Assembly (NCBI GenBank): GCA_046313675.1
Contig: JBKBXU010000168.1
Span: 1-9,799 of the forward strand
DNA from: JBKBXU01 sp046313675
GTDB lineage: Bacteria > Bacteroidota > Bacteroidia > Cytophagales > Cytophagaceae
Length of the DNA: 9,799 bases
Direction of reading: 5' to 3'
Positions 1-5,287 of this stretch are shown here, piece by piece; positions within the stretch are counted from its first letter, which is position 1; every line of letters begins with the position of its first letter. The notes under the pieces were generated by a model. That model was not told where the DNA came from. It did not search any database and saw nothing but the letters and a program-made list of their open reading frames with translations. A program made the position numbers and the translations under genes.

Positions 1-242
1 AAGGAGGACATACCACCGGTGAACGCGCCGATGATGTCTTGTACGAAAAAGGAAAGTCCATACGCTATGAGGGCCTGAGACTTGACCATAGTAAACATGG
101 TACCGGATGCGTCCTGTCTTCTGCCATACTTACCAACCTGGCCAAAGGCTATGACTTGCATGAAGCATGCAGGGAAGCGAAAGAGTATGTAACCGACTTT
201 ATCAAAAGTCACAACAGTTTATTAGGATACCACTATGTGTAA
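1..242 (+). CDS. thiD: Hydroxymethylpyrimidine/phosphomethylpyrimidine kinase, C-terminal part (5' end outside window)
   Basis: This is the last ~80 codons of ThiD, which phosphorylates HMP to HMP-P and HMP-PP in the cytoplasm for thiamine synthesis. The reading frame is open from position 3, so the gene begins upstream of the window. The visible part starts with GGH and continues to DVLYEKG, matching the ThiD region where a KGGH motif precedes a DVL(Y/F) strand. It then has the ribokinase-fold signature KHGTGCVLSSAI, whose GTGC loop supplies the anion hole and catalytic Cys. The C-terminal helix (DLHEACREAKEYVTDFI) is also typical. The stop codon (240-242) lies inside the start of thiE, giving an 8-base overlap and implying translational coupling. 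In Flavobacteriia thiC, thiS and a TPP riboswitch usually lie further upstream, but they are not in this window. ThiD could be fused to another domain at its unseen N-terminus. Confidence 0.93.
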   Translation, partial: GGHTTGERADDVLYEKGKSIRYEGLRLDHSKHGTGCVLSSAILTNLAKGYDLHEACREAKEYVTDFIKSHNSLLGYHYV

Positions 243-879
243 AATAGATAAATTACAGTTGATCACGCAGGATATACCCGGGAAAAGCCATGCTTTACTA
301 GCCGAAGAGGCATGTAAAAACGGCATCCGGTGGATACAGCTCCGGGTAAAAAATGTTAGTGACGAAGCGTGGGAAAAACAAGCTTTGGCAACCCGGGAAG
401 TTTGTAAAAAATACGGTGCTAAATTAATTATCAACGACAATCCGCATCTTGCCGCGAAAATTCAGGCAGACGGTATCCATTTAGGTAAAAACGACATGGA
501 TCCTACTGAGGCAAGAAAAATAGCAGGTAACAACTGCATCATTGGCGCTACGGCCAATACCTTTGAAGACATCTGGGAATTATCCGGGAAAAACATTGAT
601 TATATTGGCCTGGGCCCCTTCCGCTTTACCAGTACCAAAGACAAGCTAAGCCCGGTTTTGGGTGCGGAGGGATATAAAAAAATCATAGAGCAATGCTGCC
701 TCAATAACATTGCCCTTCCTATAATTGCCATTGGGGGTATTATACCACAGGACCTTCCTGCCCTGCTGGAAACAGGCGTTTACGGAGTGGCAGTAGCCTC
801 CTCCATTAATACAGCCGAAAATAAATCCGAACTGGTGCAGGCATACCTAAATCATTTAAACCAAGGAGTGAAATTATGA
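235..879 (+). CDS. thiE: Thiamine phosphate synthase (thiamine-phosphate pyrophosphorylase)
   Basis: This 214-residue TIM-barrel enzyme couples HMP-PP with carboxy-thiazole phosphate to form thiamine phosphate. The length is normal for the family and the diagnostic motifs appear in order: QLRVK (residues 35-39), INDN (66-69), DGIHLGKNDM (79-88, HMP-PP/Mg binding), GATAN (104-108), GLGPFRFTSTK (125-135, the GP..xT.TK pyrophosphate loop), IAIGGI (164-169) and GVAVASSI (184-191, phosphate binding). The start ATG overlaps the thiD stop (ATGTGTAA), and the stop overlaps the thiG start (ATGA at 876-879), so it is a tightly packed internal operon gene. The sequence MCKIDKLQLITQ runs straight into the first beta strand, so there is no room for a later start. 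No inactivating change is visible. Confidence 0.96.
   Translation: MCKIDKLQLITQDIPGKSHALLAEEACKNGIRWIQLRVKNVSDEAWEKQALATREVCKKYGAKLIINDNPHLAAKIQADGIHLGKNDMDPTEARKIAGNNCIIGATANTFEDIWELSGKNIDYIGLGPFRFTSTKDKLSPVLGAEGYKKIIEQCCLNNIALPIIAIGGIIPQDLPALLETGVYGVAVASSINTAENKSELVQAYLNHLNQGVKL
863..868 (+). promoter_or_regulatory. Shine-Dalgarno-like sequence of thiG
   Basis: The hexamer AAGGAG lies 7 bases before the thiG ATG, inside the end of thiE. It is worth noting because the other starts in this window lack such a site, as is usual in Bacteroidota. It supports position 876 as the thiG start. Confidence 0.5.
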
Positions 880-1649
880 GTGATCTTATCATAGCCAACA
901 AAGTTTTTAGATCCAGGCTGTTTACCGGCACCGGAAAGTTCAGCTCCGGCAAAGCCATGGAAGAAGCCTTACTGGAATCAGGTTCCGAACTGGTGACGGT
1001 AGCACTAAAACGTGTGGACACTGAAAACAGAAGCGACGAAATACTCCCTTACCTGGACCATGCACAGTTCAACCTTTTGCCAAACACCTCCGGGGTGAGA
1101 AATGCCAAAGAAGCCGTATTTGCGGCGCAACTGGCAAGAGAAGCCTTGGAAACAAACTGGTTAAAACTGGAAATCCATCCGGACCCGAAATATTTACTTC
1201 CGGATCCCATTGAAACACTGAGGGCGGCTGAGGAACTGGTAAAACTTGGCTTCATTGTACTGCCATACTGCAGCGCAGACCCTGTTTTATGTAAGCGCCT
1301 GGAAGAAGTTGGCACTGCGGCGGTCATGCCGCTGGGTTCGCCTATAGGCAGCAACAGCGGTTTGCAAACCAGGGGAATGCTCGAAATAATTATAGAACAA
1401 AGTAAAATTCCCGTGGTAGTAGATGCCGGGATCGGTGCGCCGTCCCACGCTGCCGAAGCATTGGAGATGGGTGCGGATGCCGTGCTTGTAAACACCGCCA
1501 TTGCCGTTTCAGCCAATCCGGTGCAAATGGCCAAAGCTTTTAGAATGGCCGTAGAGGCAGGACGAATGGCTTATGAGGCAAAACTCGCAAAGCACAGCAA
1601 ACAAGCCGTGGCAAGCAGCCCTTTGACGGCATTTTTAGATGAATTATAA
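876..1649 (+). CDS. thiG: Thiazole synthase
   Basis: ThiG (257 residues, typical length) forms the thiazole phosphate ring from 1-deoxyxylulose 5-phosphate, dehydroglycine and the ThiS thiocarboxylate. It is a cytoplasmic TIM-barrel enzyme that works with ThiH. The protein opens with the characteristic SRLFTGTGKF (residues 13-22). Lys97 in WLKLEIHPD is the expected Schiff-base lysine, corresponding to Lys96 of the B. subtilis enzyme. LLPD (107-110), VMPLGSPIGSNSGL and VVVDAGIGAPSHAAEALEMG follow as the phosphate-binding part of the barrel. The gene starts within the thiE stop (ATGA) behind a clear AAGGAG. Its 3' end overlaps the longest possible thiH reading frame by 11 bases. The sulphur carrier gene thiS is not in the window and is presumably upstream. 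Confidence 0.97.
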   Translation: MSDLIIANKVFRSRLFTGTGKFSSGKAMEEALLESGSELVTVALKRVDTENRSDEILPYLDHAQFNLLPNTSGVRNAKEAVFAAQLAREALETNWLKLEIHPDPKYLLPDPIETLRAAEELVKLGFIVLPYCSADPVLCKRLEEVGTAAVMPLGSPIGSNSGLQTRGMLEIIIEQSKIPVVVDAGIGAPSHAAEALEMGADAVLVNTAIAVSANPVQMAKAFRMAVEAGRMAYEAKLAKHSKQAVASSPLTAFLDEL

Positions 1650-2796
1650 AATTAACGAATCATTTATGGAGCAATCCTTCGAAAATATTTTTACTAAGCA
1701 CTCCTGGAATGAGGTAAAAGAAAGCATCTATGCTAAAACAAGCACTGATGTGGAAACAGCTTTGCATAAGAAAAAGAGAAACCTGGAAGATTTCAAAGCG
1801 CTTATTTCTCCGGCTGCCCTACCCTACCTCGAACAAATGGCTTTACTTAGCCATCAGATCACCCGAAAGAGGTTCGGCAATACCATGCAAATGTACATTC
1901 CCATGTATTTGTCCAACGAATGTCAGAACATCTGCACCTATTGTGGATTTAGCCTCGACAACCCCATGAGAAGAACAACCTTAACGGATGAGCAAATTCT
2001 CAGGGAAGTGAACGTCATCAAAAACTACGGCTACGACCATATACTCCTGGTGACGGGCGAAGCGAATAAAACGGTCGGGGTTCCTTATTTAAAAAATGCC
2101 ATCAAACTGGTAAACCCACATTTTTCCCATGTTTCCATGGAGGTGCAGCCCTTGGATCAGGAAGAATATGAAGAACTTATTCCTCATGGCTTAAACACTG
2201 TTTTGGTATACCAGGAAACCTATCATGAGGAAAATTATAAATTTCACCACCCCAAAGGCAAGAAATCCAATTTCCAGTACAGGCTGGAGACGCCTGACCG
2301 CCTTGGCAGAGCAGGCATATACAAAATGGGCCTTGGCGTACTAATTGGCTTGGAAGACTGGCGGGCAGATTCCTTCTTTACGGCGCTTCATTTGGACTAT
2401 CTGGAAAAGACGTATTGGCAAACAAAATATTCCATCTCCTTCCCGAGACTCAGGCCATATACAGGAAATGTGGAGCCGAAAGTCAACATGCTGAACCGGG
2501 AACTGGTACAACTTATTTGCGCCTACAGGATATTTAATGAAGAAGTCGAACTCAGCCTGTCAACCCGTGAAAGCGAAAAATTCAGGAATAACGTCATCAA
2601 ACTCGGCATTACCTCCATGAGCGCAGGTTCTAAAACCGATCCGGGAGGCTATGCTTCCAATTTAGAAGCCCTGGAGCAGTTTGAAATTCACGATGAGCGT
2701 TCACCCGCAGAAATAGCAAAAATGTTGAAAAAGCAGGGGTATGAACCCGTCTGGAAAGACTGGGACAGAGCCTATCAGGTGTCGGAAAACGTTTAA
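1639..2796 (+). CDS. thiH: 2-iminoacetate synthase (tyrosine lyase, radical SAM)
   Basis: ThiH cleaves tyrosine by radical SAM chemistry to give dehydroglycine (2-iminoacetate) for ThiG plus p-cresol. This is the oxygen-sensitive route, as opposed to the glycine oxidase ThiO route. The CxxxCxxC 4Fe-4S/SAM motif is present as CQNICTYC (Cys95, Cys99, Cys102), followed by GFS and by VTGE (138-141) in the SAM-binding GGE-like position. YQETYHEENYKFHHPKGKK and the C-terminal SAGSKTDPGGY are typical of ThiH rather than of BioB or HydG. Length is 385 residues from the first ATG. The more likely start is Met10 (1666), which gives 376 residues beginning MEQSFENIF, close to the usual family N-terminus, and leaves a 16-base gap after thiG. 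Neither start has a Shine-Dalgarno, so the choice is open. Confidence 0.96.
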   Translation: MNYKINESFMEQSFENIFTKHSWNEVKESIYAKTSTDVETALHKKKRNLEDFKALISPAALPYLEQMALLSHQITRKRFGNTMQMYIPMYLSNECQNICTYCGFSLDNPMRRTTLTDEQILREVNVIKNYGYDHILLVTGEANKTVGVPYLKNAIKLVNPHFSHVSMEVQPLDQEEYEELIPHGLNTVLVYQETYHEENYKFHHPKGKKSNFQYRLETPDRLGRAGIYKMGLGVLIGLEDWRADSFFTALHLDYLEKTYWQTKYSISFPRLRPYTGNVEPKVNMLNRELVQLICAYRIFNEEVELSLSTRESEKFRNNVIKLGITSMSAGSKTDPGGYASNLEALEQFEIHDERSPAEIAKMLKKQGYEPVWKDWDRAYQVSENV

Positions 2797-2855
2797 GAAG
2801 TATGCATTAGCTTCGATCAAAGTATTAAACGCACTATTGAAAATGGAGTTTTGTT

Positions 2856-2992
2856 GGCCCTTGAGTAAATTGCGTTAAGAAATTTTAAATTTTGAAGCGG
2901 CCAAAAATTTTGCTGTTTGAGCCGACGAAGGAGGTGAGTTTCAAAAGTTTTAGCGTAAAAATTTAAAATTTTAGCAAATTTACTCACAGGCC
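2856..2992. repeat. Long imperfect inverted repeat (probable dispersed intergenic element)
   Basis: The left arm, about 2856-2894 (GGCC, then CTTGAGTAAATT, then AAATTTTAAATTTT), is the reverse complement, with a few mismatches and single-base bulges, of the right arm at about 2958-2992 (AAATTTAAAATTTT, then AAATTTACTCA, ending AGGCC). The arms enclose about 60 bases that include GCCGACGAAGGAGGTGAGTT. Transcribed, it would form a ~35-bp A/U-rich hairpin with GGCC at its base. There is no long U-tract after it, so it is not a standard terminator, although it could weaken read-through from thiH into thiF. Confidence 0.75.
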
Positions 2993-3097
2993 TTGATTCT
3001 TTTGGTTACTTTTCTCATCAAAGAGAGGCGAGCAATGAGAATTGCGAGGCCAGGAATGCGGGAAGAACGCCTGACCGGCGAGGTCATAATCTCGATC

Positions 3098-3112
3098 TAG
3101 GAATCATTCCTA
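3098..3112. repeat. 15-bp palindrome, 7-bp arms around one base
   Basis: TAGGAAT and ATTCCTA flank a single C. With a one-base centre it is poorly suited to an RNA hairpin but is well shaped as a binding site for a dimeric protein. It lies 110 bp before thiF. It could be an operator, an edge of the neighbouring repeat element, or chance in AT-rich DNA. Confidence 0.3.
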
Positions 3113-3222
3113 AGGTTAGAAATAATTAAGATGGGATTCATTTTAAAAAACAACAAGACTAATTTAACATATTCTGGATGAATAAATTTCACTGGACAAC
3201 CAAGATAAAAACTTAGTAAAGC

Positions 3223-4371
3223 ATGTTATCAGCAGAAGAGTTAAAACGATACAACCGTCATATCATACTTCCTGAATTTGGCAAAGAAGCACAGGAAAAA
3301 CTTAAAGCGGCCAAAGTCCTGGTCATAGGTGCCGGAGGTCTTGGCTGCCCCATTCTGCTGTACCTAACGGCTGCCGGGGTCGGCACACTTGGCATTATAG
3401 ACTTTGATAGCGTGGATGAAAGCAACCTCCACAGACAAGTACTTTTCAGCCATGAAGACATAGGAAAACCCAAAGCGGAAGCCGCTGCGGAAAAACTACA
3501 GAAGCAGAACCCCTATGTGAATTTTAAAATTCATAATACCAGACTTGAAAAAGAAAATGCCCTTCAAATTTTCAAGCAGTACGACCTGGTTGTCGATGGT
3601 TCCGACAACTTCCCGACCCGTTATTTGGTAAGCGATGCCTCCGTTATGCTTAACAAGCCTTTGGTTTTCGGATCCATCTTTAAATTTGAAGGCCAGGTTT
3701 CCGTATTTAATTACCTCAAAAAAAACGGTGAGAAGGGCCCTACCTACCGATGCCTTTTCCCTGAGCCTCCCGCGCCGGATTCCGTTCCAAATTGCGCTAC
3801 CATCGGGGTTCTCGGTGTTCTGCCCGGCGTTATAGGCACCATGCAGGCCAACGAAGCTATTAAGGTCATAACAGGCATTGGCGAACCTTTAGCAGGAAAG
3901 CTGCTGCTGTACAATGCCCTGAATATGCAGTTTACCACCATAGGTTTACTTACGGTAGACAAAAACTACTGCATTTCCCGACTGGAAGACGATTATGTGG
4001 AACTGTGCAGCCCCTCCTCTACTACTGAAGCCCTGGAATTTGAAGAAGGTTATAAGGAAATTTCAGTGGAGGACTTGAGCCAAAAGTTAGAGAACCATGA
4101 GGACATATTTCTTTTAGATGTACGGGAGCCACATGAGTGGGACATTTGCCATCTTCCCGGAAGCCATCTTGTTCCAATGAATACCATTCAGCATAACATA
4201 GAAAAAATCCCCGAAGACAAGCCTGTTATTGTGTATTGTCACCATGGAATGCGCAGTGCCTGGGTGGTAAAGTTTTTGGTCGATGAATTTAACTATAAGA
4301 ATCTATACAACCTGGAAGGCGGCATCCATAAGTGGGCAACGAGAATTGATGAGGAGATGGTGAGGTATTAG
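3223..4371 (+). CDS. thiF: ThiF/MoeB/HesA-family adenylyltransferase with C-terminal rhodanese domain
   Basis: This 382-residue E1-like enzyme would adenylate the C-terminal glycine of ThiS (or MoaD), with sulphur delivered through its rhodanese domain. The E1 domain covers about residues 1-245: RYNRHIILPEFG (10-20), the nucleotide loop GAGGLG (36-41), DFDSVDESNLHRQ (60-72) with the ATP-contacting Arg, VDGSDNFPTRY (124-134), and C191 in VPNCATIGVLGVLPGVIG at the catalytic-cysteine position. The rhodanese domain covers about 279-382, with LLDVREPHEWD (297-307) and active-site loop CHHGMRS (Cys339). The CxxC zinc pairs of MoeB are not intact: only YRCLFP (C177) and lone Cys at 250 and 262 remain. 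The position after thiH favours ThiF over MoeB, but both roles are possible. The start has no Shine-Dalgarno. MLSAEELKRYNRH is a typical family N-terminus. Confidence 0.88.
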   Translation: MLSAEELKRYNRHIILPEFGKEAQEKLKAAKVLVIGAGGLGCPILLYLTAAGVGTLGIIDFDSVDESNLHRQVLFSHEDIGKPKAEAAAEKLQKQNPYVNFKIHNTRLEKENALQIFKQYDLVVDGSDNFPTRYLVSDASVMLNKPLVFGSIFKFEGQVSVFNYLKKNGEKGPTYRCLFPEPPAPDSVPNCATIGVLGVLPGVIGTMQANEAIKVITGIGEPLAGKLLLYNALNMQFTTIGLLTVDKNYCISRLEDDYVELCSPSSTTEALEFEEGYKEISVEDLSQKLENHEDIFLLDVREPHEWDICHLPGSHLVPMNTIQHNIEKIPEDKPVIVYCHHGMRSAWVVKFLVDEFNYKNLYNLEGGIHKWATRIDEEMVRY

Positions 4372-4417
4372 GTGAGTTGTTTCAAAATTATAAAACTAAG
4401 GCAAGGCGCAGACCATG

Positions 4418-4639
4418 TTATTTATTCTTTCGCCATCCCCGAATATCTTTTTTCAAATCTTCATGTAAAACAAGATTTCCTGCTTCAATATCTTTCTCAG
4501 ACTCTTCAAGCATTTCTTCTATACTGTCCTTGCGGTCCAATGCATAATTTAAAAGGTTATTTATTGCCTGGAGTAAAGTGTAGTCATTAACCTCCTCAAG
4601 CTTCTTAATTATCCTTTCTTTCTCTGTTTTTATGCTCAT
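4418..4639 (-). CDS. Probable solitary type II antitoxin (ParE/RelE-partner type), hypothetical protein
   Basis: This is a small acidic/basic helical protein of 73 residues. It has an N-terminal helix (MSIKTEKERIIKKLEEV), a YTLLQAINNLLNYAL segment, and a C-terminal part ending EKDIEAGNLVLHEDLKKDIRGW. The pattern I..(D/E)IEAGN...HE.(L/V) followed by a short basic tail recurs in antitoxin-like partners of ParE/RelE toxins in Bacteroidota. I base the call on that pattern and on size, not on a search. In such pairs the toxin gene follows directly. Here an ATG one base after the stop opens only six codons before TAG, and then comes the 3' end of thiF on the opposite strand, so the toxin is missing. 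The gene is convergent with thiF, 46 bp apart. It could also be an unrelated small helical protein. Confidence 0.55.
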   Translation of the reverse strand: MSIKTEKERIIKKLEEVNDYTLLQAINNLLNYALDRKDSIEEMLEESEKDIEAGNLVLHEDLKKDIRGWRKNK

Positions 4640-4728
4640 AGTTTAAAATCTTGTACAGTAAAGTTAACGTTTTATTTTCATCTGTGGTTTGGAATTTTCA
4701 GAGCCTTCCAGATTTGGTAACCGTTTCA

Positions 4729-4767
4729 TGGGCAATGAAAATAGATCAGGAGATGGAGCGGTATTAA
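4729..4767 (+). pseudogene. Remnant second copy of the thiF 3' end (last 12 codons plus stop)
   Basis: The 39 bases here match the last 39 bases of thiF (4333-4371) at 32 positions by hand alignment, without gaps. They translate as WAMKIDQEMERY-stop against WATRIDEEMVRY-stop. Differences are conservative or silent (Ile ATT/ATA, Arg AGG/CGG, stop TAG/TAA), as expected for a homologous gene that diverged while still coding. No further thiF similarity is seen upstream (the sequence becomes unrelated just before TGGGCA) or downstream. The copy is therefore a stub of a replaced or duplicated thiF/rhodanese gene, in direct orientation and offset by 396 bp, flanking the antitoxin-like gene. Confidence 0.7.
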
Positions 4768-4987
4768 AGCCGTTTAGCTAAGGCTATAATTTCCTATGCA
4801 GTTTTTAAACCTCGAATTCAAAGGATATAAAAATTAGGAATATATTAGCACTCAAAGTATAACTAAAATGATAACGACACTAATTATATGGTGGCTTCCT
4901 TTTTAACATTTTACCTTTACTGGTTAATCAGGAAAAAACCTCACAAGAGAATTACGACCTATAATTTTCCTTTCTGCAAGTTTTCTA

Positions 4988-5163
4988 TTAAAGTAAAGCG
5001 ATGGTAGCTTTAAAACCAGTTTCAACTTCGAACCGGGAATTATTTTTTTTAGATCCACTTCCATAAAAGGCCAAATTTTTTACATAAAAACCGGAAACCA
5101 AAAGCCTAAATTTAACGCATAATTTACACCCAGCCCTATAACGTATTGGAAACTAATAAAAAA
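4988..5163 (-). pseudogene. Probable decayed gene fragment, outer-membrane beta-barrel-like C-terminus
   Basis: On the minus strand two adjacent frames read like successive parts of one protein. From 5163 to 5080 the frame gives ...QYVIGLGVNYALNLGFWFPVFM-stop. From about 5090 to 4988 the next frame gives FYVKNLAFYGSGS, then KKNNSRFEVETGFKATIALL-stop. Adding one T in the T-run at 5086-5090 joins them into a single ~58-residue reading. Alternating hydrophobic and polar residues, glycines and aromatics suggest beta-hairpins of a membrane barrel. There is no start codon, and stops lie immediately upstream in each frame. The family cannot be named from this piece, and the coding look could partly be chance in AT-rich DNA. 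Confidence 0.4.
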
Positions 5164-5193
5164 TCAAATAACTTAGGCAGGAAATAATTTATA

Positions 5194-5236
5194 CCCAATC
5201 GACTTCGCATAACACGCTAAATTGGGGTGTTATGTG
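5194..5236. repeat. Two interlocking inverted repeats upstream of the nuclease-NTPase gene
   Basis: CGCATAACAC (5206-5215) pairs with GTGTTATGTG (5227-5236) in a 10-bp stem with one G-U pair and an 11-base loop. The loop contains ATTGGG (5221-5226), which is complementary to CCCAAT (5194-5199) just upstream. The two helices interlock as in a pseudoknot, but with no linker between the 3' halves they are more likely alternative folds. The element ends 51 bp before the start codon. It could act in RNA as a leader structure, or in DNA as a recombination or binding site. Confidence 0.5.
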
Positions 5237-5287
5237 CAATAGCAAGTATTTAGCTGTCATACAATGCTTTCATCAACACAATACTAA

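Larger units (their letters stand above)
2797..3222. other. Intergenic gap between thiH and thiF containing a dispersed-repeat-like element
   Basis: These 426 bp hold no convincing gene. The left 60 bp are unremarkable. The middle is a long inverted repeat (2856-2992, listed separately), followed by a G/A-rich tract with GGCGAGCAATGAGAATTGCG, in which GCAAT and ATTGC form a small stem-loop at about 3033-3046. A near-perfect palindrome follows at 3098-3112, and the last ~110 bp are AT-rich leader sequence before thiF. The run of ACAGGCCTTGATTCTTTTGG then TTACTTTTCTCATCAA resembles intergenic sequences I have seen repeated in Flavobacteriia genomes. That resemblance is recollection and was not checked. 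A promoter for thiF could lie in the AT-rich part, but no clear TAnnTTTG/TTG pair was found. Confidence 0.6.
4640..5287. other. Long AT-rich intergenic stretch made of gene remnants
   Basis: No intact gene is visible in these 648 bp. They hold, from left to right, the leader of the minus-strand antitoxin-like gene, a diverged copy of the thiF 3' end (4729-4767), about 220 bp with no recognisable content, a probable decayed minus-strand gene (4988-5163), and an inverted-repeat structure (5194-5236). The last ~50 bp before 5288 lack a Shine-Dalgarno. TACAAT at 5260-5265 resembles a generic -10 box but has no partner element. Confidence 0.6.

Noticed and set aside
1049..1534. 161-codon open frame on the minus strand inside thiG
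   Set aside because: Ser/Ala/Pro-rich antisense shadow of a well-supported gene with intact catalytic residues.
3183..3190. Bacteroidota-type -7 promoter element (TAAATTTC) before thiF
   Set aside because: The final G of TAnnTTTG is missing and no TTG element was found at the right distance upstream.
4372..4590. Plus-strand open frame of 72 codons beginning GTG right after the thiF stop
   Set aside because: It is antisense to the antitoxin-like gene, and its product (MSCFKIIKLRQG...) is Cys-rich with no domain character. The minus-strand reading is far more protein-like.
5001..5066. 21-codon plus-strand frame MVALKPVSTSNREL..., a possible leader peptide
   Set aside because: It lies antisense to the beta-barrel-like remnant and has no ribosome binding site; better explained as a shadow.
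5206..5236. Integron attC-like site (GCATAAC...GTTATGT)
   Set aside because: The two core-like ends each deviate from RYYYAAC/GTTRRRY, the element is only ~30 bp, shorter than attC sites, and no integrase or second site is seen after the gene pair.
5194..5236. H-type pseudoknot formed by both stems at once
   Set aside because: There is no linker between the 3' halves of the two stems to span the 6-bp helix, so simultaneous full pairing is sterically unlikely.
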